Part shown: positions 52,096 through 60,605 of the stretch, in pieces
How positions within the stretch are numbered: the stretch's first letter is position 1
Layout: the number at the start of each line of letters is the position of its first letter
Source: Sva-07 sp963710625
GTDB lineage: Bacteria > Actinomycetota > Acidimicrobiia > Acidimicrobiales > Ilumatobacteraceae
NCBI GenBank assembly: GCA_963710625.1
Contig: CAVQBG010000022.1
Coordinates: forward strand, 186,001 to 250,000
Length of the DNA: 64,000 nt
Reading direction: 5' to 3'
The notes under the pieces: generated by a model
Seen by the model: the letters and a program-made list of their open reading frames with translations, nothing else
Database searches by the model: none
What the model was told of the DNA's origin: nothing
Made by a program: the position numbers and the translations under genes

Positions 52096-54507
52096 ATGCG
52101 ACATCACCAGCGCGGACACCACCCAGTTGTGGGGATCCTCATCGCCGTATCGTTGATGTTCGCGGCATGCTCGGGCGACGACGACACGGCGACGACCGTC
52201 GAGCCCGTGACCACCACGACCGCTCCATCGGCCTCGACGACCACAACGACGACGGCTCCGGTATCCACCACTTCGACCGGCGTTGCCGGGTTGCGGAGCG
52301 TCGCCGCGTTCGCCGACTACCGGTGGGTGCCTCCACTGGCCGACGACGCTGTCTATCCGGGCCCGTCGACGCCGGCCTCACTCGACGATGTTTTGCTGAC
52401 CCCGTCTCAGGCTCTGCTTCTGGACGCAAGCTGGTTCGATTCGGCCGCATTTGTCGAGCGGCTGGAGGCGAACGGGTTCGTGGTGAACGGAAGCGGGGGG
52501 TATCGCTTCTTCCACGATGGGTACAAGGCGTCGGCCTACGACAGTTTCGATCCTCTCTTCGTCACGACGGATGCCATCTATCACTCGTGGCACCTCGTCT
52601 TCGACCGTGTGCTGCGCGACACTGAACAGCAACGGCTGCTCCCTGTTCTCGAGGATCTCTTGGTCGGTGCTGTCGATGCTGCCCGGGTGCAGGAGACGTC
52701 CCTGTCCGGAACGGAGCTCGCCGAGGCCGCTCACCGAGCGACGGCGTACTACGAGGCGGCGGCCACGCTGCTCGGCCTCGAGGTCGGGCCGATCAACGAT
52801 CTGGCGTCGCGCGAGGTGGCATTGGTCGAGGACGCCGCTGGTATGGAGACCTCGCCGATCACCGGGGTGGTCGAATGCCAGGCGCCGGAGTCGTTCGTCG
52901 GGTGTATCGACTTCAGCCTGTTCCTGCCGCGTGGCCACTACACCCGCACGGCCGATCTCGAGCGGTACTTCCGGGCGATGTCGCTGCTCGGCCAGGAGGG
53001 CTTCGCGCTTGCCGACGGCAGCGGTGTCATCCCCGGCCTGCTCGTGTCGCGCGTGCTGCTGGACGACCCGGAGTTGCTCGAGGGTTGGACGGCGATCTAC
53101 GAGCCGACCGCGTTCCTCGTCGGCCTCGCTGACGATATCGACCCCCTCCAACTTGCGGATGCCGCCGACGGCGTCGTGCCCGGCTGGGCGGACGAGCCGA
53201 TCCTGCTCGCAGGCGCGGACGCCGCGGGCATCGCTGACGCCGTGCTCGCAAACCACGCCGTCGCCATCGACCCGGAGCGGGCGGCCGTGCGAGTGATGGG
53301 CGCCCGGTTCACCCTCGATTCGTTGATCCTCGACCAACTCGCCTGGCCGAACGTCGGGCGCGAACCCTTGGCCGAGCGCCGCGTTCACGTGTCGGCGCTC
53401 GACGTGGCAGCCGCGTTCGGCTCGCCGCTCGCCCGCGACCTGCAACTCGAAACCGAATCGAGCTACTTCCGCTACGAAGAACAACTCGACGCGATGACGT
53501 CCATCGTCGCCGCCCGGCAGCCCGACGACTGGGCCGGCACTGTCTATGACGCGTGGCTCGTCGCGATCGAGCCCCAGTTCCAGCCACGCGGCCGGGCATA
53601 CCCGGATTTCATGCGCACCGACGCCTGGCAGGCCAAGTCGCTTCAGAGCGGGCTCTCCTCCTACACGGAACTCAAGCACGACACCGTGCTCTACAGCAAG
53701 CAGGGATCGGGCAGCGAGGGTGAAGGACCTGAGGGCCCCGACTTCGTGCCCCGCCACTGGGTGGAGCCCGACCCGGTCGCGTTCGGTCGCATCGCTTCGG
53801 CTGCCGGACTGTTGCGCGACGGTTTCGCCGACCGCGCGCTGCTGACCGACGAGACCGAGGACCTGCTGGCGACCCTCATCGAGCTCTCGGACTGGCTCGG
53901 CGGGATCGCAAGCCGAGAGCTCCAGGGAATCGTTGCCAGTGATGGCGAGAACGACCGGCTTCGCGACATCGGGTCAGAACTCGAGTATCTCTGGATCGCG
54001 TCGAGCGAGATCGAACTCAACGAGTTCGGGTACGCGGTTCCCGACCTCGACGAGCGGGCAGCTCTGGTGACGGACATCTTCACTACCTCGTTCGACTACC
54101 TCCAACTCGGAACCGGTGGGGTCGACACCATCTACGTGATCGTCCCTCTCGGCGACGGCCGCTTCGAGCTTGCCGAGGGTCAGGTCTTCTCGTACTACGA
54201 ATTCTGGCGGTCGTCCGACGAGCCGCGCCTCACCGACGAGGAGTGGCGCATGCTCGTCCGCGAACGGACGACCCCACCACGGCCACGATGGACAGCATCG
54301 TTCCTGTTCGGCGCGCAGATCGCCGAGGGACCAAGCGTGCGTGATTGGATCCCGACCGCACCCACCACGACCCCGACGCCTTCGTCAACCATCCCGTTGC
54401 CGACGACGTCCACCCCTGCACCGATCGACATCCCGTCGCCACCCGAGACGACAACGACGACGACGGTCCCGACACCGACGACAGCCGTACCAGCAACGAC
54501 GCCGTGA
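52096..54507 (+). CDS. DUF3160 lipoprotein
   Basis: This 803-residue secreted protein has the lipobox LMFAAC (Cys25), a long Thr/Ser/Ala linker, and a DUF3160 domain of about 650 residues (DYRWVPPLADDAVYPGP; DPLFVTTDAIYHSWH; SYTELKHDTVLYSKQ; SELEYLWIASSEIELNEFGY). It ends in a Thr/Pro-rich tail without an anchor motif. The function of DUF3160 is unknown. ATG 52096 is chosen because AGAGGG lies about 7 nt upstream; ATG 52081 overlaps the CapA-like stop. The two lipoproteins are encoded back to back and should be displayed together. Confidence 0.87.
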   Translation: MRHHQRGHHPVVGILIAVSLMFAACSGDDDTATTVEPVTTTTAPSASTTTTTTAPVSTTSTGVAGLRSVAAFADYRWVPPLADDAVYPGPSTPASLDDVLLTPSQALLLDASWFDSAAFVERLEANGFVVNGSGGYRFFHDGYKASAYDSFDPLFVTTDAIYHSWHLVFDRVLRDTEQQRLLPVLEDLLVGAVDAARVQETSLSGTELAEAAHRATAYYEAAATLLGLEVGPINDLASREVALVEDAAGMETSPITGVVECQAPESFVGCIDFSLFLPRGHYTRTADLERYFRAMSLLGQEGFALADGSGVIPGLLVSRVLLDDPELLEGWTAIYEPTAFLVGLADDIDPLQLADAADGVVPGWADEPILLAGADAAGIADAVLANHAVAIDPERAAVRVMGARFTLDSLILDQLAWPNVGREPLAERRVHVSALDVAAAFGSPLARDLQLETESSYFRYEEQLDAMTSIVAARQPDDWAGTVYDAWLVAIEPQFQPRGRAYPDFMRTDAWQAKSLQSGLSSYTELKHDTVLYSKQGSGSEGEGPEGPDFVPRHWVEPDPVAFGRIASAAGLLRDGFADRALLTDETEDLLATLIELSDWLGGIASRELQGIVASDGENDRLRDIGSELEYLWIASSEIELNEFGYAVPDLDERAALVTDIFTTSFDYLQLGTGGVDTIYVIVPLGDGRFELAEGQVFSYYEFWRSSDEPRLTDEEWRMLVRERTTPPRPRWTASFLFGAQIAEGPSVRDWIPTAPTTTPTPSSTIPLPTTSTPAPIDIPSPPETTTTTTVPTPTTAVPATTP

Positions 54508-54935
54508 CACGATCGTCCTGTGGACGCTCGCCGTCATCAGGGTGTTCTTCGATGACACCTGACAACCGCACGCCGTGACCCGTCCGCGGACAAGAGGCGA
54601 TCGCAACATCACGGCCGGGCGTCATGACGCCTGTCTCGTCGGTCACCTGAGAAGTACAGGGTGACGGCAGGAATGAGAACTCGCCCAAGGACCATGTCCT
54701 CTCTCGACACCACCGCGGCGCACCGAAGCCATCTGATGAGCGAATCCACCACATTCGGTGGTTTGGCTCATCAGTTCGATGCCCGCCACTGGATCCCGGC
54801 ACACCCATGAGCGAATCCACCGCATACGAGGGACTCGCTCATCGCAAGACCGGTCGTCCGGCAGGCAAACAGCTGATCGACAAGGATGGAGGCCCACTGC
54901 GACGAACCAGCGCATCGTTGGTTCCTCCGTGATGT
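54508..54935. other. intergenic region carrying the second twin-hairpin repeat
   Basis: No gene is supported in 428 nt. The repeat module at 54724-54865 fills the middle; the flanks show nothing recognisable. Confidence 0.6.
54724..54865. repeat. twin-hairpin repeat module, copy B
   Basis: The hairpins are GATGAGC 54735-54741 with GCTCATC 54766-54772, and ATGAGCGA 54807-54814 with TCGCTCAT 54835-54842. The block is nearly the same as 44472-44615, in the same orientation. Loop changes are partly compensated (GGTGG/CCACC kept), which suggests selection on structure. Confidence 0.9.
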
Positions 54936-55925
54936 CTAGGCAGGCGTGGTGCCTCGACAATTCTGAAGGTAGTGGACCCAATCCCAGGTGGCCAGGAACT
55001 GATCGGCTGCCTCCCAGCCGTTGTCTCGCAGTTGTCGTTTCTGGGCGTCGGTGAGCTCGAAGTCGATCACGCCCGTGCCGCCGGTGTCGACCTCGATCGT
55101 GCGGGCCCCGACGCACGGCTGTGACAGGAACGTCTGATCGCGCCCGACGATGATCGTGGCGATCAGCGCTTCGAGGTGGCGCATCCCCGGAATCGGGACC
55201 ATGCCCGCGAACGGGAAGAGATCCGGTGTTCCCTCCGGCAACCGGGGAATGATCTTCATGCCGAACGTGGGCCAGCGTGGAGACCGTCCGTCGGTTCGGT
55301 CGAAGACGCTGATCGGGAAGTTCGACAGCACCCCTCCGTCGACCAACACGTGCTCGAGGCCCTCGCTGTCGGTCAGCTTCACCGGTTCGAAGAAGAATGG
55401 AATCGCGATCGACGCGGCGACCGCGTCGGCAACGTGCTGCTCATTCGGATCGAGTCCAAAGCGATCGTCGTAGTCCCACGGGAGGTACAACAGGTCACCG
55501 GTGGTGACGTCGGTTGCCGTCACCACGAGGCGGTACCGGCGGTCCTTGGCCAGCGACGACTTGCTGTCGCGCATCTCGAGGTCGCGGAAGGTCTGCACAC
55601 CCTTGCGTTGGAGGAGTCCAGCCAGGTACTCGCGAACGAAGGTCGTTTCCCAGATTCCGCGCTCGATCGCGATCGACAGCGCCGGTCCGACGATCGGCAG
55701 CCTGTCGAGATGATCGGCCCGCTTGACCTTGTCGAACGGAAAGGCGAGCACCTCGGCTTCCAACTCCGTTCCGGAGTACCCCGCCGCGACCAACGCCGCC
55801 ACGAGTGCTCCGACCGACGTGCCGGCCACCCGCTCGACCGTGAAGTCCTGCTCCAAACGGGTGATCGCTCCGACGAGGCCGATGCCCTTGACGCCGCCGC
55901 CTTCGAGGACCAGATCTGCTTTCAT
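54936..55925 (-). CDS. patatin-like phospholipase
   Basis: This 329-residue lipid acyl hydrolase has the oxyanion motif GGGVKG (9-14), the nucleophile Ser37 in GTSVG and the catalytic Asp196 in VDGGV. There is no signal peptide. A strong ribosome-binding site GGGAGGTG lies just before ATG 55925. The C-terminal half (VVTATDVTTGDLLYLPWDY; VGARTIEVDTGGTGVIDFEL) follows the usual patatin fold of the RssA type. It may cleave membrane phospholipids. The gene is divergent from the repeat-bearing membrane protein with a 174-nt gap. Confidence 0.92.
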   Translation of the reverse strand: MKADLVLEGGGVKGIGLVGAITRLEQDFTVERVAGTSVGALVAALVAAGYSGTELEAEVLAFPFDKVKRADHLDRLPIVGPALSIAIERGIWETTFVREYLAGLLQRKGVQTFRDLEMRDSKSSLAKDRRYRLVVTATDVTTGDLLYLPWDYDDRFGLDPNEQHVADAVAASIAIPFFFEPVKLTDSEGLEHVLVDGGVLSNFPISVFDRTDGRSPRWPTFGMKIIPRLPEGTPDLFPFAGMVPIPGMRHLEALIATIIVGRDQTFLSQPCVGARTIEVDTGGTGVIDFELTDAQKRQLRDNGWEAADQFLATWDWVHYLQNCRGTTPA

Positions 55926-56086
55926 GGTCACCTCCCGGACAGTCGAAGAAGAGTCTTCCATCACTTTCCGATACACGTTCGTGGAATGGGAGAGGACAAT
56001 GGCACTCACCGGTCGCCTGCGGGGCGACAGGTCGCGAAGAAAGCCTGGCCGGGTGCTGATGGATCCAGCGCGATTTCGGCAATGAC

Positions 56087-56092
56087 TAGGTT
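56087..56092 (+). promoter_or_regulatory. -10 hexamer TAGGTT of the repeat-bearing membrane protein
   Basis: TAGGTT is 7 nt before ATG 56100, with no ribosome-binding site. Confidence 0.58.
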
Positions 56093-56099
56093 CACACGC

Positions 56100-56978
56100 A
56101 TGAGTGACAGTGGATCGTGGCTGCCCCCGACGCCTCTGAGTGACAGTGGATCGTGGCTGCCCCCGACGCCTCTGAGTGACAGTGGTTCGTGGCTGCCCCC
56201 GACGCCTCTGAGTGACAGTGGATCGTGGCCGCCCCCGGCTCCTCCGTCGGTTGGCTCGACGAGTCCGGATGCCGAAGGGCCCTGGTGGAAGACCTGGTGG
56301 TTCGTTGGAGGAGCGATTGCGATCCTGATCTTGATCGTCGGCCTCGTCGCAGCCGGAGCCGGCGGAGGTGACGACGCGGCCCCGGAGACGACATCGGGCG
56401 TGTCTGAGGCGACCGTCGCCGCACCCGGAACGAGCGAAGCGCCGAACACAACCGAAGCGGCCCCCGAGACGTCGGTGCCAAGCAGCGACTACCTCGGCAT
56501 CGTCTGGGAGAGCGCCGAGGACCCAGAGCGGGTGAACAGCACCGAGGAACGGCCGGAATTCGTTGACGGCCCAATGAGCGCAGAGATCGACGTGTACTTG
56601 ATCACTCCTGGTCCCGATGACTCGCAGTTCTGTGCCGACGTCGTCGACGAGTCCTTCGAGACCCCTCCCGAAGTCGTCTCGTGCTTCCAAGTTCAGTGGC
56701 GATTCGACGTCAGCGACGTGGCCACAGAAACTGCCTACATGAGCGCGGCCGAGGCCGTGACCGCGGATGGGCGTCAAGTCGAACCGCTCTACTCCGACTT
56801 CATCGGTGCTCGCCCCGGCACCGTGGAGAATCTTGCTTCGGCGATCTATCCGAACCTCGGGCCCGGTTCGCGAATCTTTCTTTCGTACTCGGCCGAATCG
56901 GCTGACGACTTCATCTTCGGCGACTGGGAGGTCGTCGTGCCGGACGCGTTCCAACCGATTGACTGGTTCGACGACTAG
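56100..56978 (+). CDS. single-pass membrane protein with four 12-residue N-terminal repeats
   Basis: This 292-residue protein starts with four copies of SDSGSWLPPTPL (residues 2-49; the last copy is degenerate), then a WW-rich junction and one membrane helix at 66-88 (WFVGGAIAILILIVGLVAAG). A Ser/Thr/Pro linker and a folded outer domain of about 170 residues (IVWESAEDPERV; FQVQWRFDVSDVATE; GSRIFLSYSAESADDF) follow. The repeats would be cytoplasmic. The outer domain resembles DUF4352-type Ig-like domains, but this is uncertain. The start is a leaderless ATG 56100. Confidence 0.78.
   Translation: MSDSGSWLPPTPLSDSGSWLPPTPLSDSGSWLPPTPLSDSGSWPPPAPPSVGSTSPDAEGPWWKTWWFVGGAIAILILIVGLVAAGAGGGDDAAPETTSGVSEATVAAPGTSEAPNTTEAAPETSVPSSDYLGIVWESAEDPERVNSTEERPEFVDGPMSAEIDVYLITPGPDDSQFCADVVDESFETPPEVVSCFQVQWRFDVSDVATETAYMSAAEAVTADGRQVEPLYSDFIGARPGTVENLASAIYPNLGPGSRIFLSYSAESADDFIFGDWEVVVPDAFQPIDWFDD
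56103..56246. repeat. four 36-bp tandem repeats inside the gene
   Basis: The unit begins AGTGACAGTGGATCGTGG and occurs at 56103, 56139, 56175 and 56211. The first three differ by a single base; the fourth has diverged. The period is a multiple of three, so copy number can change without frameshift. Confidence 0.93.
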
Positions 56979-57191
56979 AGCATCGCTTGCGGTTCGGCGA
57001 GCACCGGTTGATCGTCGCCTGTGCCGACGAGTGTCTGCTGCCCGAGCATCGCGCCCCCATTCCGGCAGCGGCGTTCGCGGAGTCGGCGACATTCCCGTTG
57101 CAGCCCGCCCGACCGGGCGAACTTTCCCCGATGCGCGAGAATGAGTCAGCCGAGCGGCCTCGGTGGACGCCCGGAAGCCTTGGGAGGATTC

Positions 57192-58154
57192 ATGGAGTCT
57201 GTTGCAGGTTCTGACAGTCGTCGTTCGTTGTGGAGGTCGCGATGGGCGGCCATCGGTGCTGCCGTTGCGGTCACACTCGGTGGTGGCGGAATCTTCGTCG
57301 CGCAGGCAGCGTCGAGTCCGGCGTCGTCGGTGGTGACGATCGATCCGGTACGAATTCTGGACACCCGCAGCGATGTCGGTCTTGCAGGGCCGTTCGTCTC
57401 AGCGATGTCACAGAAATTGCCAGTGGCGGGTACGGCCGGGGTGCCGGCTGGTGCGACCGGTGTGTTGTTGAACGTCACGGTCGTGGACCCGACAGCGAAC
57501 GGGTATCTGTCGATCCGTCCCGGTGACGCAACCGGTGTCCCTTCGACGTCATCGCTGAACTTCGATGCCGGCGATCTCATCGCGAACTCCGTGCAGGTGG
57601 GATTGCCCACAACCGGAGCGAACGCCGGTCAGATCGACATCACCTATGACGCCTACGGGGTACCGGGTCCGACGACGGAGGTGTTGATCGACGTGGTGGG
57701 CTACCTGGTCGAAGGCACAACCGGTCCAACCGGTCCAACCGGTCCCGCTGGTCCTCCCGGAGCGCCAGGGGCTGACGGCGCACCCGGAGCGCCAGGTCCA
57801 GGAGCAGAGCTCGTCGACATGCCGATTCCGAGCGGAACCAGTCTGGATCTCGGCACGTTCGCAGGAGTCACGATCAGTGTCAACTGCATCCCGTCCAACC
57901 CATCCCTGATCTTCGAGAGCACCTCGGGTGTTCTTCGGCTCGCAGGGATCCTCTTCGACGGGTCAACACCCGAGAACAAGAGCGTCTTGAGCGAGAGTTT
58001 CATCAGGCTCGTACTGTCCGGAAGTGCCGACAATCCGCTCCATTTCACGGGCCTGGTGAGGGACACCGCCGAGATCGAGTCGCTCCAGCTCGAGCTCCAC
58101 GTGACACCAGCGGATCCATGCCAGGCGTGGGGGAGCATCGTTCCGGTCGGCTGA
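57192..58154 (+). CDS. secreted surface protein with collagen-like Gly-X-Y segment
   Basis: This 320-residue protein has an N-terminal helix after an Arg-rich start (AAIGAAVAVTLGGGGIFVAQA), then a ~130-residue module with SSVVTIDPVRILDTR, GVLLNVTVV, SIRPGDATG, SSLNFDAGD and EVLIDVVGYLV, seen in many acidimicrobial secreted proteins. Nine Gly-X-Y triplets follow (Gly178 to Gly204, GPTGPTGPAGPPGAPG...), then a unique C-terminal domain of about 115 residues with two Cys. GGGAGG precedes ATG 57192. The collagen-like part could trimerise the protein. The next gene is a paralogue sharing the N-terminal 170 residues but lacking the collagen part. Confidence 0.85.
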   Translation: MESVAGSDSRRSLWRSRWAAIGAAVAVTLGGGGIFVAQAASSPASSVVTIDPVRILDTRSDVGLAGPFVSAMSQKLPVAGTAGVPAGATGVLLNVTVVDPTANGYLSIRPGDATGVPSTSSLNFDAGDLIANSVQVGLPTTGANAGQIDITYDAYGVPGPTTEVLIDVVGYLVEGTTGPTGPTGPAGPPGAPGADGAPGAPGPGAELVDMPIPSGTSLDLGTFAGVTISVNCIPSNPSLIFESTSGVLRLAGILFDGSTPENKSVLSESFIRLVLSGSADNPLHFTGLVRDTAEIESLQLELHVTPADPCQAWGSIVPVG

Positions 58155-58316
58155 GGACTGCGGGTCATCGGCGCCCCACCGCTGGGCGATGAGCGGCGGC
58201 CAGCAGAGAGCGTCCTGGCCCAGTGTGATGCGTGTTACAGACGGCCGGAGTCCGAGCGAGGAAGCTGACGGGCCGGGCCGTCGATTGGGGCCGCCCGCGA
58301 ACCCCAAGGAGAAATC

Positions 58317-59234
58317 ATGAGTCCTGTTTCGGTTTCTGGCGATCGTCGTCGGTTGTGGAGGTCACGTTGGGCGGCGATCGGAGCGGCGGTCGCGGTCACG
58401 CTTGGCGGCGGTGGGATCTTTGCGGTGCAGGCAGCGTCGAGTGCGCCGTCGTCAGTGGTGACGATCGACCCGGTGCGCATCTTGGACACCCGCGACCCGG
58501 TGAACGTCGGGTTGCCGGGCCCGTTCGTGTCCGCTGTCCCACAAAAACTGCAGGTCACCGGAACGGCAGTTCCCACCGGCGCGACGGGTGTGTTGCTGAA
58601 CGTCACCGTTGTCGCACCGTCCGCGAACGGGTTCCTGGCGGTCCGTCCCGGCGACGCGACCGGTGAAGCGGCGACGTCGTCGCTCAACTTCAACGCAGGT
58701 GAGACCGTGCCGAACTCGGTGCAAGTCGGCCTCCCCACGACAGGTACGAATGCCGGGAAGATCGACATCACGTACAACGCCTATGGTGTTGCCGGGCCGA
58801 CCGCCGAAGTGCTGATCGATGTCGTCGGCTACATGATCCCCCCGAGCACCGGCAGTCTGGGATTCGTCGTGGCGCCTCCCACCGCGGTGTCTTCCTTGAC
58901 GACCCAAGGTGTGGCTGTGACGGTCCAGTCGATCTCGGTGAACGCTCCGGTCGGCGGCAAGGTCCTCGTCACGTCGACCACCCAGCTTCGCCTCGGGTCG
59001 AATGTGTTCATCGTCTGTGCTGTCTCCAATGGCGCTCCCGTCACTGCTGACTACACCTTCGTGAGCAACTCTGGCGCAAGTGAGGAGTACTCCTCTTTCG
59101 CTCGCACCATCGGATTCGATGTCCCAGCCGGCACGGCAACCTTCCAACTGACGTGCGTGCGCCAGTCGGTGACCGGCAGCGGCATCGCTGACCTCTACAA
59201 GAGCAACATGACGGCGGTGTTCCAGCCGAACTGA
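58317..59234 (+). CDS. secreted surface protein, paralogue of the collagen-like protein
   Basis: This 305-residue protein shares the signal helix and the LDTR/LNVTVV/DVVGY module (about residues 1-172) with the preceding gene at high identity. It then carries a different C-terminal domain (QGVAVTVQSISVNAPVGG; TCVRQSVTGSGIADLYKS) and no Gly-X-Y stretch. AAGGAGAAATC precedes ATG 58317. Tandem copies with swapped tails suggest recombination within the conserved module. The conserved module probably attaches to, or packs at, the cell surface; no anchor motif is visible. Confidence 0.83.
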   Translation: MSPVSVSGDRRRLWRSRWAAIGAAVAVTLGGGGIFAVQAASSAPSSVVTIDPVRILDTRDPVNVGLPGPFVSAVPQKLQVTGTAVPTGATGVLLNVTVVAPSANGFLAVRPGDATGEAATSSLNFNAGETVPNSVQVGLPTTGTNAGKIDITYNAYGVAGPTAEVLIDVVGYMIPPSTGSLGFVVAPPTAVSSLTTQGVAVTVQSISVNAPVGGKVLVTSTTQLRLGSNVFIVCAVSNGAPVTADYTFVSNSGASEEYSSFARTIGFDVPAGTATFQLTCVRQSVTGSGIADLYKSNMTAVFQPN

Positions 59235-59384
59235 GCCGGCCACCCGACGAGCAGACCGAGCGACCTGTTCCCCGGTGGCGCGTGGAGCCGGTTCCCGCTC
59301 GACCTTCGCCGAGCGCGGCGACGGTCGGGCGGGCGCTCGGTCAGCGGGTGTTGACCGAACCTTGGAATTGGACGATCGTCGACG

Positions 59385-60326
59385 TCAGCGATCCACCATG
59401 ATCCGGTAGTCGGTGATCTGGATGTCCTCGACGCCGGCGTCGACGTAGTTGTCGGCGCCTCGGGCGTTGATGAACTCACGGAACGCGAACGGCCGATACC
59501 TTGGCTCTCCGCCGTCGATGGGTTCGATGATCGCATCGATCGGCGGGTTGAGGAAGTACGGGATGCTCATCCGATCGATCCCATCCATCGGGAGGACTCG
59601 ATGGGTTGCCGCGCGATGGCGGTCCTTGGTGAGCACTTGCATGCAGTCAGCGAGGTTGACGACGATGGCCCCGGACCGGGGTTCGACGTCGATCCATCCG
59701 TCGTCGCCCGACAACGCCTGCAATCCGCCGGTGGCGTCCTGGACGCGGAGAGTGATCAGCCCGGAATCGGTGTGGTCGCCGAGTGCGACGTCTCCGAGTG
59801 CGTTCAACGTCGACCGTTCTGTTTCGGGCACCGGGTCGCCGATGGTGTAGTGGTTGAGCCTCATGTGGCTGCTCGTGCGGTCGCCTCGGTGTGTGCTCGC
59901 GTCCGGACCCGACCGGCCGTGCGCCGACAGCACCAGTGCGGTCGTGCGCCCCGCCAGCTCGCTGAACGCGTCGTTGTGCGTCACCATCGCCTCACGGAAC
60001 CCGTCGACGTCCGGCCATCGGTTGCGGTGGGCCGCCCGTTCCTGTGTGCGGTCGACGAAGTCGAACACCTCCTTGTGATCCCGCCTGCGCTTCGTCAACT
60101 CGCGGTCGTTGCACCCGAGCGCGACCAGCGCATCTCGCCGCACTGCGTCCTTGACGGCGGGATCGGAATCGAAGAACCGACGGGCCGACGCGAAGGTCCC
60201 ATCGACCACGTCGTCGAGCCCGTGCCCCTCGAGCAGGAAGAAGCCATGGTCACGACATGCCCGGTCGAGATCGTCGAGTGCGACGGCTCCGGGGTACCGG
60301 ATGTCGATGATCGGTACCTGTTGCAT
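59385..60326 (-). CDS. 2-oxoglutarate/Fe(II) oxygenase, isopenicillin-N-synthase-like
   Basis: This 313-residue double-stranded beta-helix oxygenase has the N-terminal DIOX_N domain (VPIIDIRYPG; ACRDHGFFLLEGHGL). Iron ligands are His185 and Asp187 (LGDHTDSG) and His242 (ATHRVLP); the 2-oxoglutarate contact is R252-M-S254. The family modifies small molecules such as gibberellins, flavonoids or antibiotics. The start at ATG 60326 (MQQVPIID) is natural for this fold. It converges on the paralogous surface proteins and diverges from the LPDTG gene. No biosynthetic cluster is visible. Confidence 0.9.
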   Translation of the reverse strand: MQQVPIIDIRYPGAVALDDLDRACRDHGFFLLEGHGLDDVVDGTFASARRFFDSDPAVKDAVRRDALVALGCNDRELTKRRRDHKEVFDFVDRTQERAAHRNRWPDVDGFREAMVTHNDAFSELAGRTTALVLSAHGRSGPDASTHRGDRTSSHMRLNHYTIGDPVPETERSTLNALGDVALGDHTDSGLITLRVQDATGGLQALSGDDGWIDVEPRSGAIVVNLADCMQVLTKDRHRAATHRVLPMDGIDRMSIPYFLNPPIDAIIEPIDGGEPRYRPFAFREFINARGADNYVDAGVEDIQITDYRIMVDR

Positions 60327-60605
60327 GGAACGAGGCTCGGTGTCGCGTCGTTCGACGGGAGTATCGGGACGTGTTCGCACGAACGGCCGGGTCGCTGTCA
60401 AGCGCTCGTCAAGACTCACTGGCCGTGGCAATTCGGGGACCTCGTGCCCTGCCGGGGCGACCGGCGGCCACGTAGCGTGACCATCGAGTAGGACACTCAC
60501 CTGCCCTGCCGGTCCAACGTGACCGGACCCGCCAGTTGCGTTGGGCCATCCATCGAGCGGGATCGCAGCGAGCCAGACGGCCCGCAGCGAGGGAGAGGAG
60601 GAGCG

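Noticed and set aside
54724..54865. Twin hairpins as a pair of ordinary terminators
   Set aside because: The full linker and tail are conserved with the copy 10 kb away, which terminators alone would not explain; kept as a repeat module.
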